The translations under genes and the position numbers were made by a program. Below the pieces are notes generated by a model that did not search any database, was not told the origin of the DNA, and saw only the letters and a list, made by a program, of their open reading frames with translations. From contig OZ007513.1 of assembly GCA_963931865.1 (NCBI GenBank), positions 12,491,751 to 12,555,750 on the forward strand: a stretch of DNA of 64,000 nucleotides, read 5' to 3'. Positions within the stretch are counted from its first letter, which is position 1. Each line of letters starts with the position of its first letter. The DNA is from Axinella damicornis (Eukaryota; Porifera; Demospongiae; Axinellida; Axinellidae). Positions 8,601 through 18,990 of this stretch are shown piece after piece.

Positions 8601-11020
8601 TGTTTCAAGGATATCAAGATCACCACCAGATTGCTGACTGTCACTGTCCTTTTCCAGTTGGATATTTCTGGTAGTGTACACCCATACTTTTGGCGGACAT
8701 TTTCACAATGGCACCTGCTTTCTCCACGGAACACTGCCAACTGCAGGAGTATGTAGAGCACTCCGAGGATCACATTGTACCATCCTATTGATCTGAAGTG
8801 ATCAATAGGGAACTGTACCAGGATAGCAGCAACACCTGCAGTCAGAACAGGAAACTGTCATGTAGCAATGTAAACAGTATACATGTTGACATCACTATTT
8901 ACAGTACAAGCAGATCCTCACAATGCACAGATGACACAAGCTGCAGTATGATGACCACAAAGTACAAAAAGAGCCCACCAGCTTCTTCTATAGTAAAATA
9001 TTAAAGTGCATGTGATATTTGGACTGCATGAATGCACCACGAGGCCTTCCCCTCCGACGAGGCAATATAACACTAACTTTTACCTATATAGCAGACTGTT
9101 GTGTGAGGGTATTGTATACTTACGCACATGGCTAATTGATTTCCTTCAAGCCTGTTAAAATACTGTGAACAGACCTGGTCCGAACAGAAACCCAACATTG
9201 GCAGCAACTCCGTAGAATGAGAACAGCCTGTCCTTCACCGTTGCTGTCTTCTGCTCCTCCCTAACCCTCTCTTCCTTCCCTAGTGCCTCCAGGTACAGCG
9301 GATAGCTCACTCCAAAGTATGCAAAAGGCAGTACATTTGCCAAGCTGATAAACATGCCTACAAGCACTTGTGAGGTGATCATCATCCAGCCATTAATGGC
9401 CGTGGCATAGAACACAAAGCCAGTGATGTTAATCAGAAGGGCCAGCATGGTGCTGTACCAAAAGGGGATTCTGCTGACAACGTAACCAGCAAATATCGCT
9501 CCCAGGAATTCACCAATGCTATTTGCTGCAATTGTCCAGTGGTAGAAGGTCTCTGAGAGGCCAAGACCAGGCTCGATCTGTAATATATAAAAAGTGAAGT
9601 GCGACCAGATTTACAACACATCTATAGTTCAGTTCAGCTCATCATTAGATAACTATGGGAACTGTATCTCTGATGCAGAAGGTTTTCATACAGGTCCTGG
9701 GCCCCATTAATGGGGGATGGTGATGACATCATCACTGAACTCGCTTGATTTACATATGATAAATGGAATGGCATGCCACGCTTCAACAGAAAAACCAATG
9801 GCTTTAGTAAGATTTGAACCTAGGGCTGAGTCTGAGATGAGCACTCTCAAACCCCTGATAATCACGACAGACTCTGCATGTGATCCATGGGGAAAGTGGG
9901 GGGGATACCTAGCACCAACATACTTCACTGCTGGAGTGTTGATGATTAATATATACATTGGGGCAAAGGTACACAGGAAACCATGCTACCTCATCTAATG
10001 GCTTAGCTAATGTTTCCGCTACCATCACCATATCTGCCAGTACACGTACAGTGAGTGTACATGCACGTGTGTGTGTGCTTTTCTCTAGCCTCATTCCCAG
10101 GCCATGCCCCCTGGGAACGAGGCTAGTATTCTCCATGTCAGCCACCAGCAATTAACAGGGTTTGTGGTATAGTTAATTTGGGGAGATTGTTAGAGTAATT
10201 TGAAATGCATGTTTATGTGCACGGACATGTGTGTTTTCTTTGATACACGTGTACTACCTATAGGGCTGTACCTTGCCCTCCCTCCCAGTTCCACTGAGCT
10301 GCAGGGCTGTTGGGTTAGTCACAAACTGGTGTAAGGATGGCAAAGGAGAAGTGAAGTTGGCCACCTTCAGAGTGGCCAACAGCGTCAGAAAGAACCAGTT
10401 CCATCTCAGTCTACAGATCTCCTTATCTGAGGATGTGGTTACAATGTAAAATCACATGTACACTCGATCAGCAGCAAACTTCTCCAAACTTGGTCCATTC
10501 AATTTTAGTGTCATCAATTTTGACCGAGTTTCGGACTTCAGCCTATTGCAGCTGTTGCTCTTGATTTAATGAAAATTGTTGCCTTATAGTCACAGACTGT
10601 ATACAGCAGCCAGTATGAGCAAAACTAAACTCAGTGATCATTGACTGGCTTGGGTTTTGTGAAAGGACGGTTGCCAGGTACCCGAATGATTTGGAACTAT
10701 CAGGAAATCCGTGACCTCAAGGAATTTCAGGTCTGGCCATTCAAGATTCTGCACAATTCTGGCTTAACCTATAGCTAGTTCTCTTCTACTTGCTTATGTA
10801 TATAGTCTCCAACACAAATACTTGTGGGTCACCTGGCTGCAAAGATCACCACAAGCAGGCTGGCAATGGCTAATTCACACAATGCTATTGCTACCACAGT
10901 TATGTCTAGTTTTGATGCCTCAATCTCTTCATTACCTTCTGCGGTTCTCTTCTTTCCCCTTCGACAGCAGCTGCAACACCGTCCACAGCTCCGGCTGGAA
11001 TGGCAGCATTCACACAGCAT
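5661..11020 (-). CDS. MFS transporter, MFSD8/CLN7-like, copy 1 (8 exons, intact)
   Basis: Predicted 12-helix transporter of 643 residues, probably in lysosomal or other endomembranes, substrate unknown. Exons (5' to 3' on the minus strand): 11020-10936, 10426-10272, 9577-9175, 8835-8624, 8400-8237, 8065-7480, 7256-7193, 5923-5661. They total 1932 bp (644 codons) with every phase matching. The ATG lies 5 bp inside a conserved acceptor, implying an upstream non-coding exon. Order: Cys-rich cytosolic N-terminus (MLCECCHSSRSCGRCC), helix 1 (exon 2), exon 3 helices with YHWTIA..SIGEFLGAIFAG (MFS signature region), exon 6 with a long loop bearing three N-glycosylation sequons, and a final helix plus acidic tail with ExxxLL (EMSELL). 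Similarity to CLN7 is clearest around exon 3 and the exon 6/7 junction (P-x-IGIVM then GLVMGLA..STG). The exon 8 acceptor is placed at 5924 because that AG is the only one kept in all copies. Confidence 0.8.
6453..6862. mobile_element. hAT-like non-autonomous element in intron 7 of copy 1
   Basis: 410 bp flanked by the 8-bp direct repeat ACCTAAGT (6445-6452 and 6863-6870). The termini start CAGTCTAGCC and CTAGTCTAGCC, and the inverted arms reach about 100 bp, including a very GC-rich part (GCGGGCG, CGCCGC). The corresponding intron sites in copies 2 and 3 read GACCTCAGTATG with no insertion. An 8-bp duplication and CAG-type ends fit hAT. No transposase is present. Confidence 0.85.
6931..7067. 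repeat. Inverted repeat with perfect 30-bp arms
   Basis: Left arm 6931-6960 starts CTTGAGTGCATCTTGCAC; right arm 7038-7067 is its reverse complement; the loop is about 77 bp. It lies in intron 7 of transporter copy 1, and copies 2 and 3 lack it. Probably a MITE. Confidence 0.85.
9690..9885 (-). mobile_element. tRNA-derived SINE in intron 2, copy 1
   Basis: On the minus strand this segment carries a tRNA-like head with a B-box core (GGTTCAAATC, 9811-9820 reversed) and upstream GAGAGTGCTCATCTCAGACTC, then a body ending in GGGGCCCAGGACCTG. Homologous insertions occupy the same intron in copies 3 and 4, so it predates those duplications. Copy 2 has lost it. The A box is degenerate. Confidence 0.6.
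10085..10126. repeat. Dispersed hairpin family member
   Basis: CTAGCCTCATTCCCAGG at the left and CTGGGAACGAGGCTAG at the right, separated by a few bases, in intron 2 of copy 1. Copy 2 has the equivalent at 22063-22101. Confidence 0.85.
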
Positions 11021-11202
11021 ACCTCCTGCAATGCTGATATAAATAAGAAGTATAGATCTCACGATTGAGGCATCACTCCAATACATGCTGCGATTTTAAG
11101 AACATTTCACTGGCAATAAGTGGGGTCGACCATGTTTTGACTGACTACAATTATATTAGCTCTTGATTGATCCCTCACAGTGTACTACGTGCAGAAATGT
11201 CG

Positions 11203-11285
11203 CAGCCCCGCCCCTATCTTAGTGCATGGGATCCAGGCAGCCAATTGCTAGCTAACTGCATTTCGGCAAAGTAGGAACCACTTGG
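11203..11285 (-). promoter_or_regulatory. Conserved block upstream of transporter exon 1
   Basis: The text CTTAGTGCATGGGATCC followed by CAGCCAATTG and GGCAAAGTA is kept, with few changes, upstream of exon 1 in copies 1, 2 (near 23355), 3 (near 30870) and 5 (57420-57475). In copy 5 nearly everything around it has diverged. It includes a CCAAT box. A promoter or first non-coding exon is plausible. No transcription start is visible. Confidence 0.3.
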
Positions 11286-12118
11286 CTGATGGCTACAAGA
11301 ACCCAAGACTGTCAGGCAGCAGATATAATATCTATATAATATAAGAACTGGATAAGGTCATGTGAACCCGAGACAGTCAGAAACAATATTGCGTAATGAT
11401 ATGCCAACATGCTGTTCTGTATGATTGTGCATGGGCCATGATCAGTTAGTTCCCTATAGCCTCTACCCATGCAGGTGCTGAGGCGTGGCTATGAGTTCCC
11501 AGGTTGGGATGAAACCTGCATGGTACCGCATACACGGAATCCTTGTACAATAGCAGGTAATGGTGAGCCAGTACTAGTTTGTGCCTTATCAGTTAGTGCA
11601 TTGTTATCATTGAGCTGTCAAATGCAGCGAGAAGGTAGCCTCGAGCCTAGCAACGTAGCAACGAGACTAACGAGAAGACATGCATAATATTCTACCACCC
11701 AGATATGCAAGGTTTATGTTAACAAGTGTCAAAAGGGGGGTTCGCTCGCACCCCTAGATCCGCCACTGGGTTGCATAGGAATCACTTACAAAATACGTTG
11801 ATTGATGGACGAAGTTTACTGCAGTATCTCCCCACGTGCACACGAGCATGCATGGGAAGGGTTAATATAGCCAGAGTTAATTAAACTTAAGTATGCATGG
11901 ATATGTATATTATGTCTGCATAATAGCGCCGGAACCTCAATGTCTGCTATAGTTACTAACCTCGCCTCAGCTACCTGTATATGCACCGAGAGGCAAAGTA
12001 TCGATCTGGTGACCTCAGTTACATTGCTGTCTGCAAAGGGAGAATTGGAAATCAGAGGGGAAGAGATATGTTTGCCTCCTTTGTGGAAGAGAGAAAGTGT
12101 AAGACTAGCAATTCAGGC

Positions 12119-12244
12119 ATGGCTGAGGATGAGCAGTATTTCTGTGTGGGTTGCCCCGATTTGAAGAAAGTCAGGAGCCCTCTGCTGTGTTTGATAGAGA
12201 AAGCTCAACCAGGCTTTGTAGGGTTGCAGGACCATGACAAATAA
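12119..12244 (+). CDS. 41-residue ORF upstream of transporter copy 1
   Basis: Plus-strand ORF starting MAEDEQYFCVG and ending in DHDK, about 1.1 kb 5' of transporter exon 1 and divergent from it. A same-length version is at 31679-31804 in unit 3. Most differences between the two change the amino acid (Y/H, D/G, V/A, R/G), which argues against strong selection on the peptide. Unit 2 has a version with the start tandemly repeated and the frame lost. It could be transposon-derived or untranslated. Confidence 0.25.
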   Translation: MAEDEQYFCVGCPDLKKVRSPLLCLIEKAQPGFVGLQDHDK

Positions 12245-12390
12245 TTTATCACTTTTGCATCAGGCAAATGCTGATAGTCGCATTGCCATATAATTATCTG
12301 TGTGTGTGACTTCTAAGCTGTGGTGTTGGCTGGGTGCATTACACTTGAAAATAGAGTATTATTAGCTATTGTACCAGTTGGGTATATACA

Positions 12391-12662
12391 AGTAATAAAA
12401 AACATTTCAAAATGTAACAGGATGTAGGGATACTAGAATGGAAAAAAGTAAGGAAACAAGGCAGGGATGATCGCACAAAACAGTGAAGTATACAATCCCC
12501 CTACAGAGATCTTTTTCCATATAGTACATGTATAATGAAAAAAGATATGTAGGGGGATTGTATTCTTCACTGTTTTGTGCGATCATCCCTACCTTGTTTC
12601 CTTACTTTTTTCCGTTCTGGTATCCCTACATCCTGTTACATTTTGAAATGTTTTTTATTACT
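12391..12662. mobile_element. Palindromic MITE (272 bp)
   Basis: Near-perfect foldback with arms of about 130 bp; the ends are AGTAATAAAAAACATTTC and its complement. The related site in unit 3 (near 34212) reads TATATACATTCTTAATG without it. It is the left edge of a 3.8-kb block of inserted DNA. Confidence 0.9.
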
Positions 12663-14029
12663 TTTTACGTTCATTTTTTTAGCAGCAGGTGCATGTTTGA
12701 GCTGAAAATTGCCATCACAGAGCAGAATTCAGTGTCCTCACAGGCAGTAGGTGCCTTGCTTTGGAATATTGACTCCGGTATTTACACTGCCAGCAGAAGA
12801 ATCAGACCCAAGCATCCGGCTCAAGTCGACCCTTTTCTGGATGGATGCTAAGCTATAATATCAAGTGGTAGCGAAATTTAATTGACTATTGTTGAGTCTT
12901 TAGATAGGCATTCCCCCTCTCACAGAACACAGTAGTATACATAAATTATACGCATAGAGGATTTACCTCAGTCTTATGAAGTACCTCTCTCGATCGACAA
13001 CACAACGGCGCAAGGCACTTCTAATTCAACGATCTTGGGTAATAATTACGCATCGTTGCTAAGTGATCGTTAAAGTGTGCATGATCAATATAGCAGGAAT
13101 TTTACATAGCAAGGTTGTTAGAGATACGATACCAACATTCTTCTCCGACAAAGAAACTCCGACAAAGTTTTGTAGTAGGTATCCAAGATTGTTTCAGAAG
13201 TTTCACAGTAGCATTAAAAGTCTGATAATAGAAGGCATACAACTACCAGTAATTGCTAGGAATGGACTTACTAGGCACATAACTTTACTTCAAAGGTAGT
13301 CCTCTAATTATACATTGAAGAAAAATTTTCTTGTCACCCATAACAACCTAGTTACATAGCAACAAGTTTACAGCTTGTTTTTGAATTGTTTGGGCAGCTG
13401 TTTTGTAGTGAACTCAAGAACAATGAAGCTGGATGACGAAAAGGACTGAATACAGCCTTCTTTTGACGATGAAAGGAGGTTTGCTAAATCAAATTATTGC
13501 TGGATGGGTAGGGAGAGTTGGCATGCCATCAAAAAGCTTTTAAACCTACCATTCCTGATTCTCAAGGTCAGGTATCCAGCAATAAAACTGAATAAGTTAA
13601 TGGTTTCTTTAGTTACGGGGTGGTTATAGTAATGAATTCAAATGCGTACAAACGAGAAAATGGCGTGACAAAAGAAGCCATAGTTGTTGAGTGGGCAGCT
13701 GCAGCCGCCTGGTGAAGACTTGGAGGTAGCGAAAAGCGATGGGCTGGTGCACTGCTCGGTATAAAATGCTGCTGTTTCGTGCGATAACCATCATGAGAGA
13801 TTGAGGCGACGTTGAGCTAGCCCGTCTGAAGAAGAAGAAGAAAGACTCAAGAAGAAAGAAAAACAATTTGCCCGTTTTGCGAGTACCTGGTGTGGTAGCT
13901 ACTTTCGCGACGGTTTTTCGCGACGCGAAGAGTCTTGTTGGTCATGAAAACACTCGAAGATGAACGGTATGTGGTTATAAAGGCTTATAAGTGTACCGTT
14001 TCTGAGATTTGGAGAGATTTTTTTGTATC
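12663..14029. other. Inserted block without recognisable genes
   Basis: Unique sequence between the palindromic MITE and the composite foldback, absent from unit 3. ORFs here are short and unconvincing. 13880-14000 is locally CpG-rich (TTTTCGCGACGGTTTTTCGC). Confidence 0.5.
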
Positions 14030-16117
14030 ATATAAGTATCACCATAGTACCAAGCTATACCGGAAAAATATCACGAGTTTGTTGCCGTAGTATTGTTACG
14101 AGTGCGAAGCACGAGTAACAATGCCGAAGGCGACAAACTTGTGATATGTTTCCGGTATAGCTTGGTACTATGGTGATACTGATTTTATCATACAAACCTG
14201 GAATTTCATTGCACATTCCTCTACCAATGAACGTAGCGAATGCGCGTTACCATAGCTTGCTCGTGGCGACAATATTTTCATTTCTGGTTGCCAACCCTTC
14301 GCGTTAGTACGGCAAGCTTCAAACGCTTGGGCGAGAAGGCCTGCGTACCAAGCCCAAGGCGGAGCCACGCCGATAACTGGCAGCTGTACGGTCGGTCCAC
14401 GCTGGGCAGTTGTACGGTCCAGTATACGAACGAGTTCAACCTCGACTTCCGGAAGTATCGAGATGTAAGTCAGCCCTCTTCAGGAGCCCAAAAGGTAGTC
14501 AGTACTAGCTAGTCCAGGTAGTCTCTGACACGAAACTATCACAGAGTTGCTGTAGCGCACGTGACTTACTGTACATAATACGGATTTCTCGCGTGACCAA
14601 CAGTACTAATACGGATTTTTCACGTGACCTACAGTACAAAATACGGGTTTTTATCAACTGCGCTTGCGTCCAGGCTTTTCCATTGACTGCTGTACATTAT
14701 TCAAATGTAGGTGTATGATAATAGCATTTATCATACACCTATGTTTGAATAATGTACAGCAGTCAATGAAAAAGCCTGGTACGCAAGCGCAGTTGATAAA
14801 AACCCGTATTTTGTACTGTAGGTCACGTGAAAAATCCGTATTAGTACTGTAGCAGGTCACGCGAGAAATCCGTATTATGTACAGTAAGTCACGTGCGCTA
14901 CAGCAACTCTGTGATAGTTTCGTGTCAGGGGTCGGTGCAAAACCTGGACTCTGGACTCTGGACTGGACCATGGACTGGACTCTGGACTGGATTTTGGACT
15001 GGATTTTGGACTCAATCATTCATGGCCCAGAAGGCATACAGAAGACCAAGCTGGTCCACAACAAATACAACACACACACATGATCAGTTGGTTCAAGCTC
15101 AACAGCTAGCACGCTCTGTTCCACTTCCATCAAGTGACCAGGGTTCTGATGTTGTCTGATATCCGTAGAAATAATCCCGTAGGATAGAGCCCATCGTCAG
15201 CAGAGAACTTAACACACAATGTCGTCATCACAGGCACGAAATCAGTCTTGTAGCTCACTCAGACCAGACAGCAAACTGTATAACAATCGACGGCACACGC
15301 TCTATTCTGCCAGGAACGACCAGATTCCCGATATTTGCCCCAGCAGAAATAATCCTGTAGGATAGAGCCCCAGCCTCCACCAGCAGATCTCAGGGTAGCT
15401 ACTCCACGTCGTCCCCACTTAAGTTCCCATAGGCATCCACTGAGAAAGAGATATAGCGACCTCTGACATGCCTTCTGGGCCATGCGTACGTACGAAGTCA
15501 AGTCCAATATCCGGTCCAAAATGCAGTCCAGAGTCCAGTCCACGGTCCAGTCCAGAGTCCAGGTTTTGCACCAACCCTCGTGTCAGAGACTACCTGGACT
15601 AGGGGTCAGTGCAAAACCCTGGACTAGCTGGTACTGACTACCTTTTGGGCTCCTGAAGAGGGCTGACTTACATCTCGATACTTCCGGAAGTCGAGGTTGA
15701 ACTCGTTCGGAGTATACGTTTGAAATGGACCGTACAACTGCCCAGCGTGGACCGACCGTACAGCTGCCAGTTATTGGCGTGGCTCCGCCTTGGGCTTGGT
15801 ACGCAGGCCTTCTCGCTCAAGCGTTTGAAGCTTGCCGTACTAACGCGAAGGGTTGGCAACCAGAAATGAAAATATTGTCGCCATGAGCAAGCTATGGTAA
15901 CGCGCATTCGCTACGTTCATTGGTTAGAGGAATGTGCAATGAAATTCCAGGTTTGTATGATAAAATCAGTATCACCATAGTACCAAGCTATACCGGAAAC
16001 ATATCACTCGTTTGTCGCCTTCGGCATTGTTACTCGTGCTTCGCACTCGTAACAATACTACGGCAACAAACTCGTGATATTTTCCGGTATAGCTTGGTAC
16101 TATGGTGATACTTATAT
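14030..16117. mobile_element. Composite foldback element with nested hairpins
   Basis: Two arms of roughly 480 bp (14030-14515 and 15630-16117) are inverted copies with few mismatches. The outermost bases TATAAGTATCACC occur at both ends. Each arm begins with its own palindrome of about 145 bp (14034-14180; 15967-16113) built on ACCATAGTACCAAGC and its complement, around a GTTACGAGTGCGAAG core. Inside lies a third palindrome (14526-14927), GGACTGGACT-type short repeats facing each other (14945-15005 and 15515-15565), and about 480 bp of single-copy sequence. No transposase is seen. Confidence 0.88.
14526..14927. repeat. 402-bp palindrome nested in the foldback
   Basis: TGACACGAAACTATCACAG at 14526 is mirrored by its complement ending at 14927, with the centre near 14727. 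Repeated motifs ATACGGATTT and CACGTGAC occur in both halves. Either an independent MITE inserted into the larger element or its original core. Confidence 0.9.
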
Positions 16118-16415
16118 AATATTGCGTGTACGTCGTATCCCTACATACAGAGTCTACCGACTCTGTGATAGGATACATTCTTAATGCCTCCAGAGACATA
16201 TATAGTAGCTAGCTACCTATACATGCAGGGAACTGACTTGAATATTAGATCACATGCACTCATAGCTATGATCTACTTAATTTATTTTAAACATGATATC
16301 AAATTAATGTTTCTGCAATTGCAGGCTGGTAATATTAATTTAGAATAATCTTAAACCAATTGCAAGACGTCAACACCATAACCGTATAGCTAGCTATGCT
16401 GATCTATAGCTGATA

Positions 16416-17228
16416 CTCTGGGTGGTTAAGGCTGCCTCAGAAGTGAGACCAAGGGCATCTGAACAGTATTTGTGTTTCATAATCCTGTGGCAACATTTAT
16501 ATATGCTTCCAAATGAAACTTGGTCAACAGACTGTACAGTCATAGCACTCTCAGAAAAATGTGGTTTTGCGTTGTTATGGCAACGTCAGCGGATTACGTA
16601 ATCGCTACATTCGGTAAACAACAACAACGCGGCATAAAACCGTCAATGCGGAAATCTAGATGGGCTTAAAGGCGACATTTGTGTGCATGGAGGGAAAGAT
16701 CTAAGTGCGTACTCACTTATTCTGCCTGGAGGAAGGACGGAAATGCACTCGCTGAGAGCTGACGAGCACTTTTATTGTCATTTTAGGCAGAAATTTCTTG
16801 TATACAAGTCAGAAACGGCTTGTTAACTTTCCAAACGTTGACGATTCTGCTTCCATTCAGGCACGACTACTTTGTACACTCGTCCTAGCACACACAGTGG
16901 CAGTTGAAAGCGTAGTTGACGGTGTTCTTCCTTTCCGCATTCCGCGAAACAGTCGCTCGATCACCACACCTGGGTCCCGTGCAGAGACACCAAACTGCTC
17001 CAGATCTCGCAACTACGAGCCAGGTAGCTTCTACTCGTAATGTACAAGTACCCAACACGCATCTAATCCTGACTACGTAGTAGTGAAGCAACAGCTCTCG
17101 CTGGATCCCTCCAGCTGAGGCCAAACAGTCATCTAACTCTCTGACCACACCTCCGTAAATTACTTATAAATCTCCGTATAACATTGAACTACGTTCACAA
17201 TTATTGAGGCAGCCTTAACCACCGTGAG
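16416..17228. mobile_element. TA-flanked TIR element of 813 bp
   Basis: The ends are GGTGGTTAAGGCTGCCTCA (16421-16439) and its exact complement (17205-17223), bounded by TA on each side. The equivalent site downstream of the LINE (near 34463) reads GCTGATAATTGAGTGGG with no insertion. A Tc1/mariner-type target is likely. Internal ORFs are short. A 14-bp RFX X-box-like palindrome GTTGTTATGGCAAC lies at 16571-16584. Confidence 0.8.
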
Positions 17229-17451
17229 TAAGGAGTGGGCTTGCATATAGGCATGATGCTATTAGTACAGTACTGAAAGTTCTACCTCGCGACTTCCAAA
17301 CTAAACTGGACTGGAGTTCACTATCAAAACTAATGACATATGCAGCCCAAAACCTAATTTGGTGTTAATACTAATAATATTACAAGAAGAGGTGCTTTTA
17401 GTTCCCAATTAGAACTTTAGATACATGTTTCGTGGTTTTCATAGAACACTA

Positions 17452-17669
17452 CAGTCAAACCTCCGAACAAAGGACATTTTGGGAACAATATAAATTCAAG
17501 TCTTTTGTCCTTTGTAGAGAGGTTGTCCTCTTCTCGGAGCTAGGTTCAAAATGTATTAGAACCATAGGCAAACCAATTATTTGGGACCTTGAAAAGCGTC
17601 CTTTGTAGAGAGCTAGGTTTATTATATTGTGTCCCTATCTCGGAGGGTCCACTATCGGAGGTTTGACTG
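17452..17669. mobile_element. Short TIR element, TA-flanked, copy 2
   Basis: Same family as 4164-4374: CAGTCAAACCTCCGAACA at the left and TCGGAGGTTTGACTG at the right, with TA on both sides (17450-17451 and 17670-17671). It lies between transporter units 1 and 2. Confidence 0.88.
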
Positions 17670-18624
17670 TAGAATGTTAATTTGGGTCGTTCCGGTGCAT
17701 GAGGCCACCAGCTAGCAAGATGCTGGAAGTATGAAGTCTTTATGGATAATTGACCGACTAGCTAAACCTCCCTAATGAAGTCCTCCAAGGAGGAGTCATG
17801 TAAATTATTGTGGAGCTCAAAACCTCAGAAACAACAATGACATATTAATTATTCTCTTCTGTATGTAGTAGTTCAGACATTTCAGTGGCATCTTCATCAT
17901 CTGAAAGACTGGGCTCCTTCTCACCAGGACTGGTCTCACTGCTGACAGGAGCAGCTGTGCTCCCCTACTTGTGCCTGCAGCTGCTCTTTCATTCTGCCCA
18001 GTTTGCGGTAGAGCAGTAGCAGAGTGAGTATGACAGGGATCTGAAGTGATGTCACTATGGACATCGCCAAAAATGTCCGTTTCTTTGCTCCTTCATAGGC
18101 AGCACCAACTGTAGGGCAGAGTGTGAACTCATTGGTCACTGACAGGTATGACCACACTGCATCAAAGCAACCAGGTGGATGGTCTCGGTACTGGGAGTCT
18201 GGTACTGACTCTACTACTGAGACTACCAGATTGTAGTAAACTGAGTTTCAATTTGGTGCTTTTGCTTTGCCGTTCACGTCACAACACTTCATCCATTAAT
18301 TTGATGCATTGTGAAAGATTGTTATGGAAGCATGCAATAAGGAATGAACCAGCATCGTTCTCCTCCCATGTGGCCTGGGAACGGGGCTAGGAATGAACAA
18401 GCCTCATTCCCAGGCATGTGGAATGGGCAACAAGTTTGCATGAGAATTTGGTCCTGCAAAGTTTTTGTGCTATAACGTATACATAGCTAAACCAATATAA
18501 TAAATCACTTTAGCGTGACCTCAGTATGTTCCCACTACATGTAGCCATATATGGTCAACAACAAGCACTATTACACCTGACTTGTTCTCATAGTTGGACA
18601 CTCCTTCTTGTTAATGGCTCCTAA

Positions 18625-18990
18625 TTAATGACTAGTGCATACGTGGTTGACCACGCAGAGATGCCTCTCGGGAAGCTTTGATACAATTTGGCAGTTGCAG
18701 AACAAAACCACGAGTGATAGCTAGCGAGTCTCTGTGAACGGCGAACGTCAACTTCATTTTGCCTGCCAAGTCTCTTCGGTCATCCACTCTGGCAGTCTCC
18801 CTCCTCGCCTCATCAGTTCTCCCTCGATGTCGCTGCACTCTTTGCCTTGTATACGCGCGCACGCGCGGGGGTAATTTACGTGCGGGGCCACAATGCGTTA
18901 CGGACAAATATAGTCGCACTTGCTCAGATTCGACCTCCACACTGCACGATTAGTTGCCTCGCTTCCCGCTCGGCAATAACGTACTGCATG
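18625..18990. other. Unit-2-specific insertion in intron 7
   Basis: About 370 bp not present at the matching place in unit 3 (26735-26750). It is GC- and CpG-rich and holds a minus-strand ORF of 102 codons (RVQRHRGRTDEARRETARV...) that I do not recognise. No clear termini or target duplication. Confidence 0.4.
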
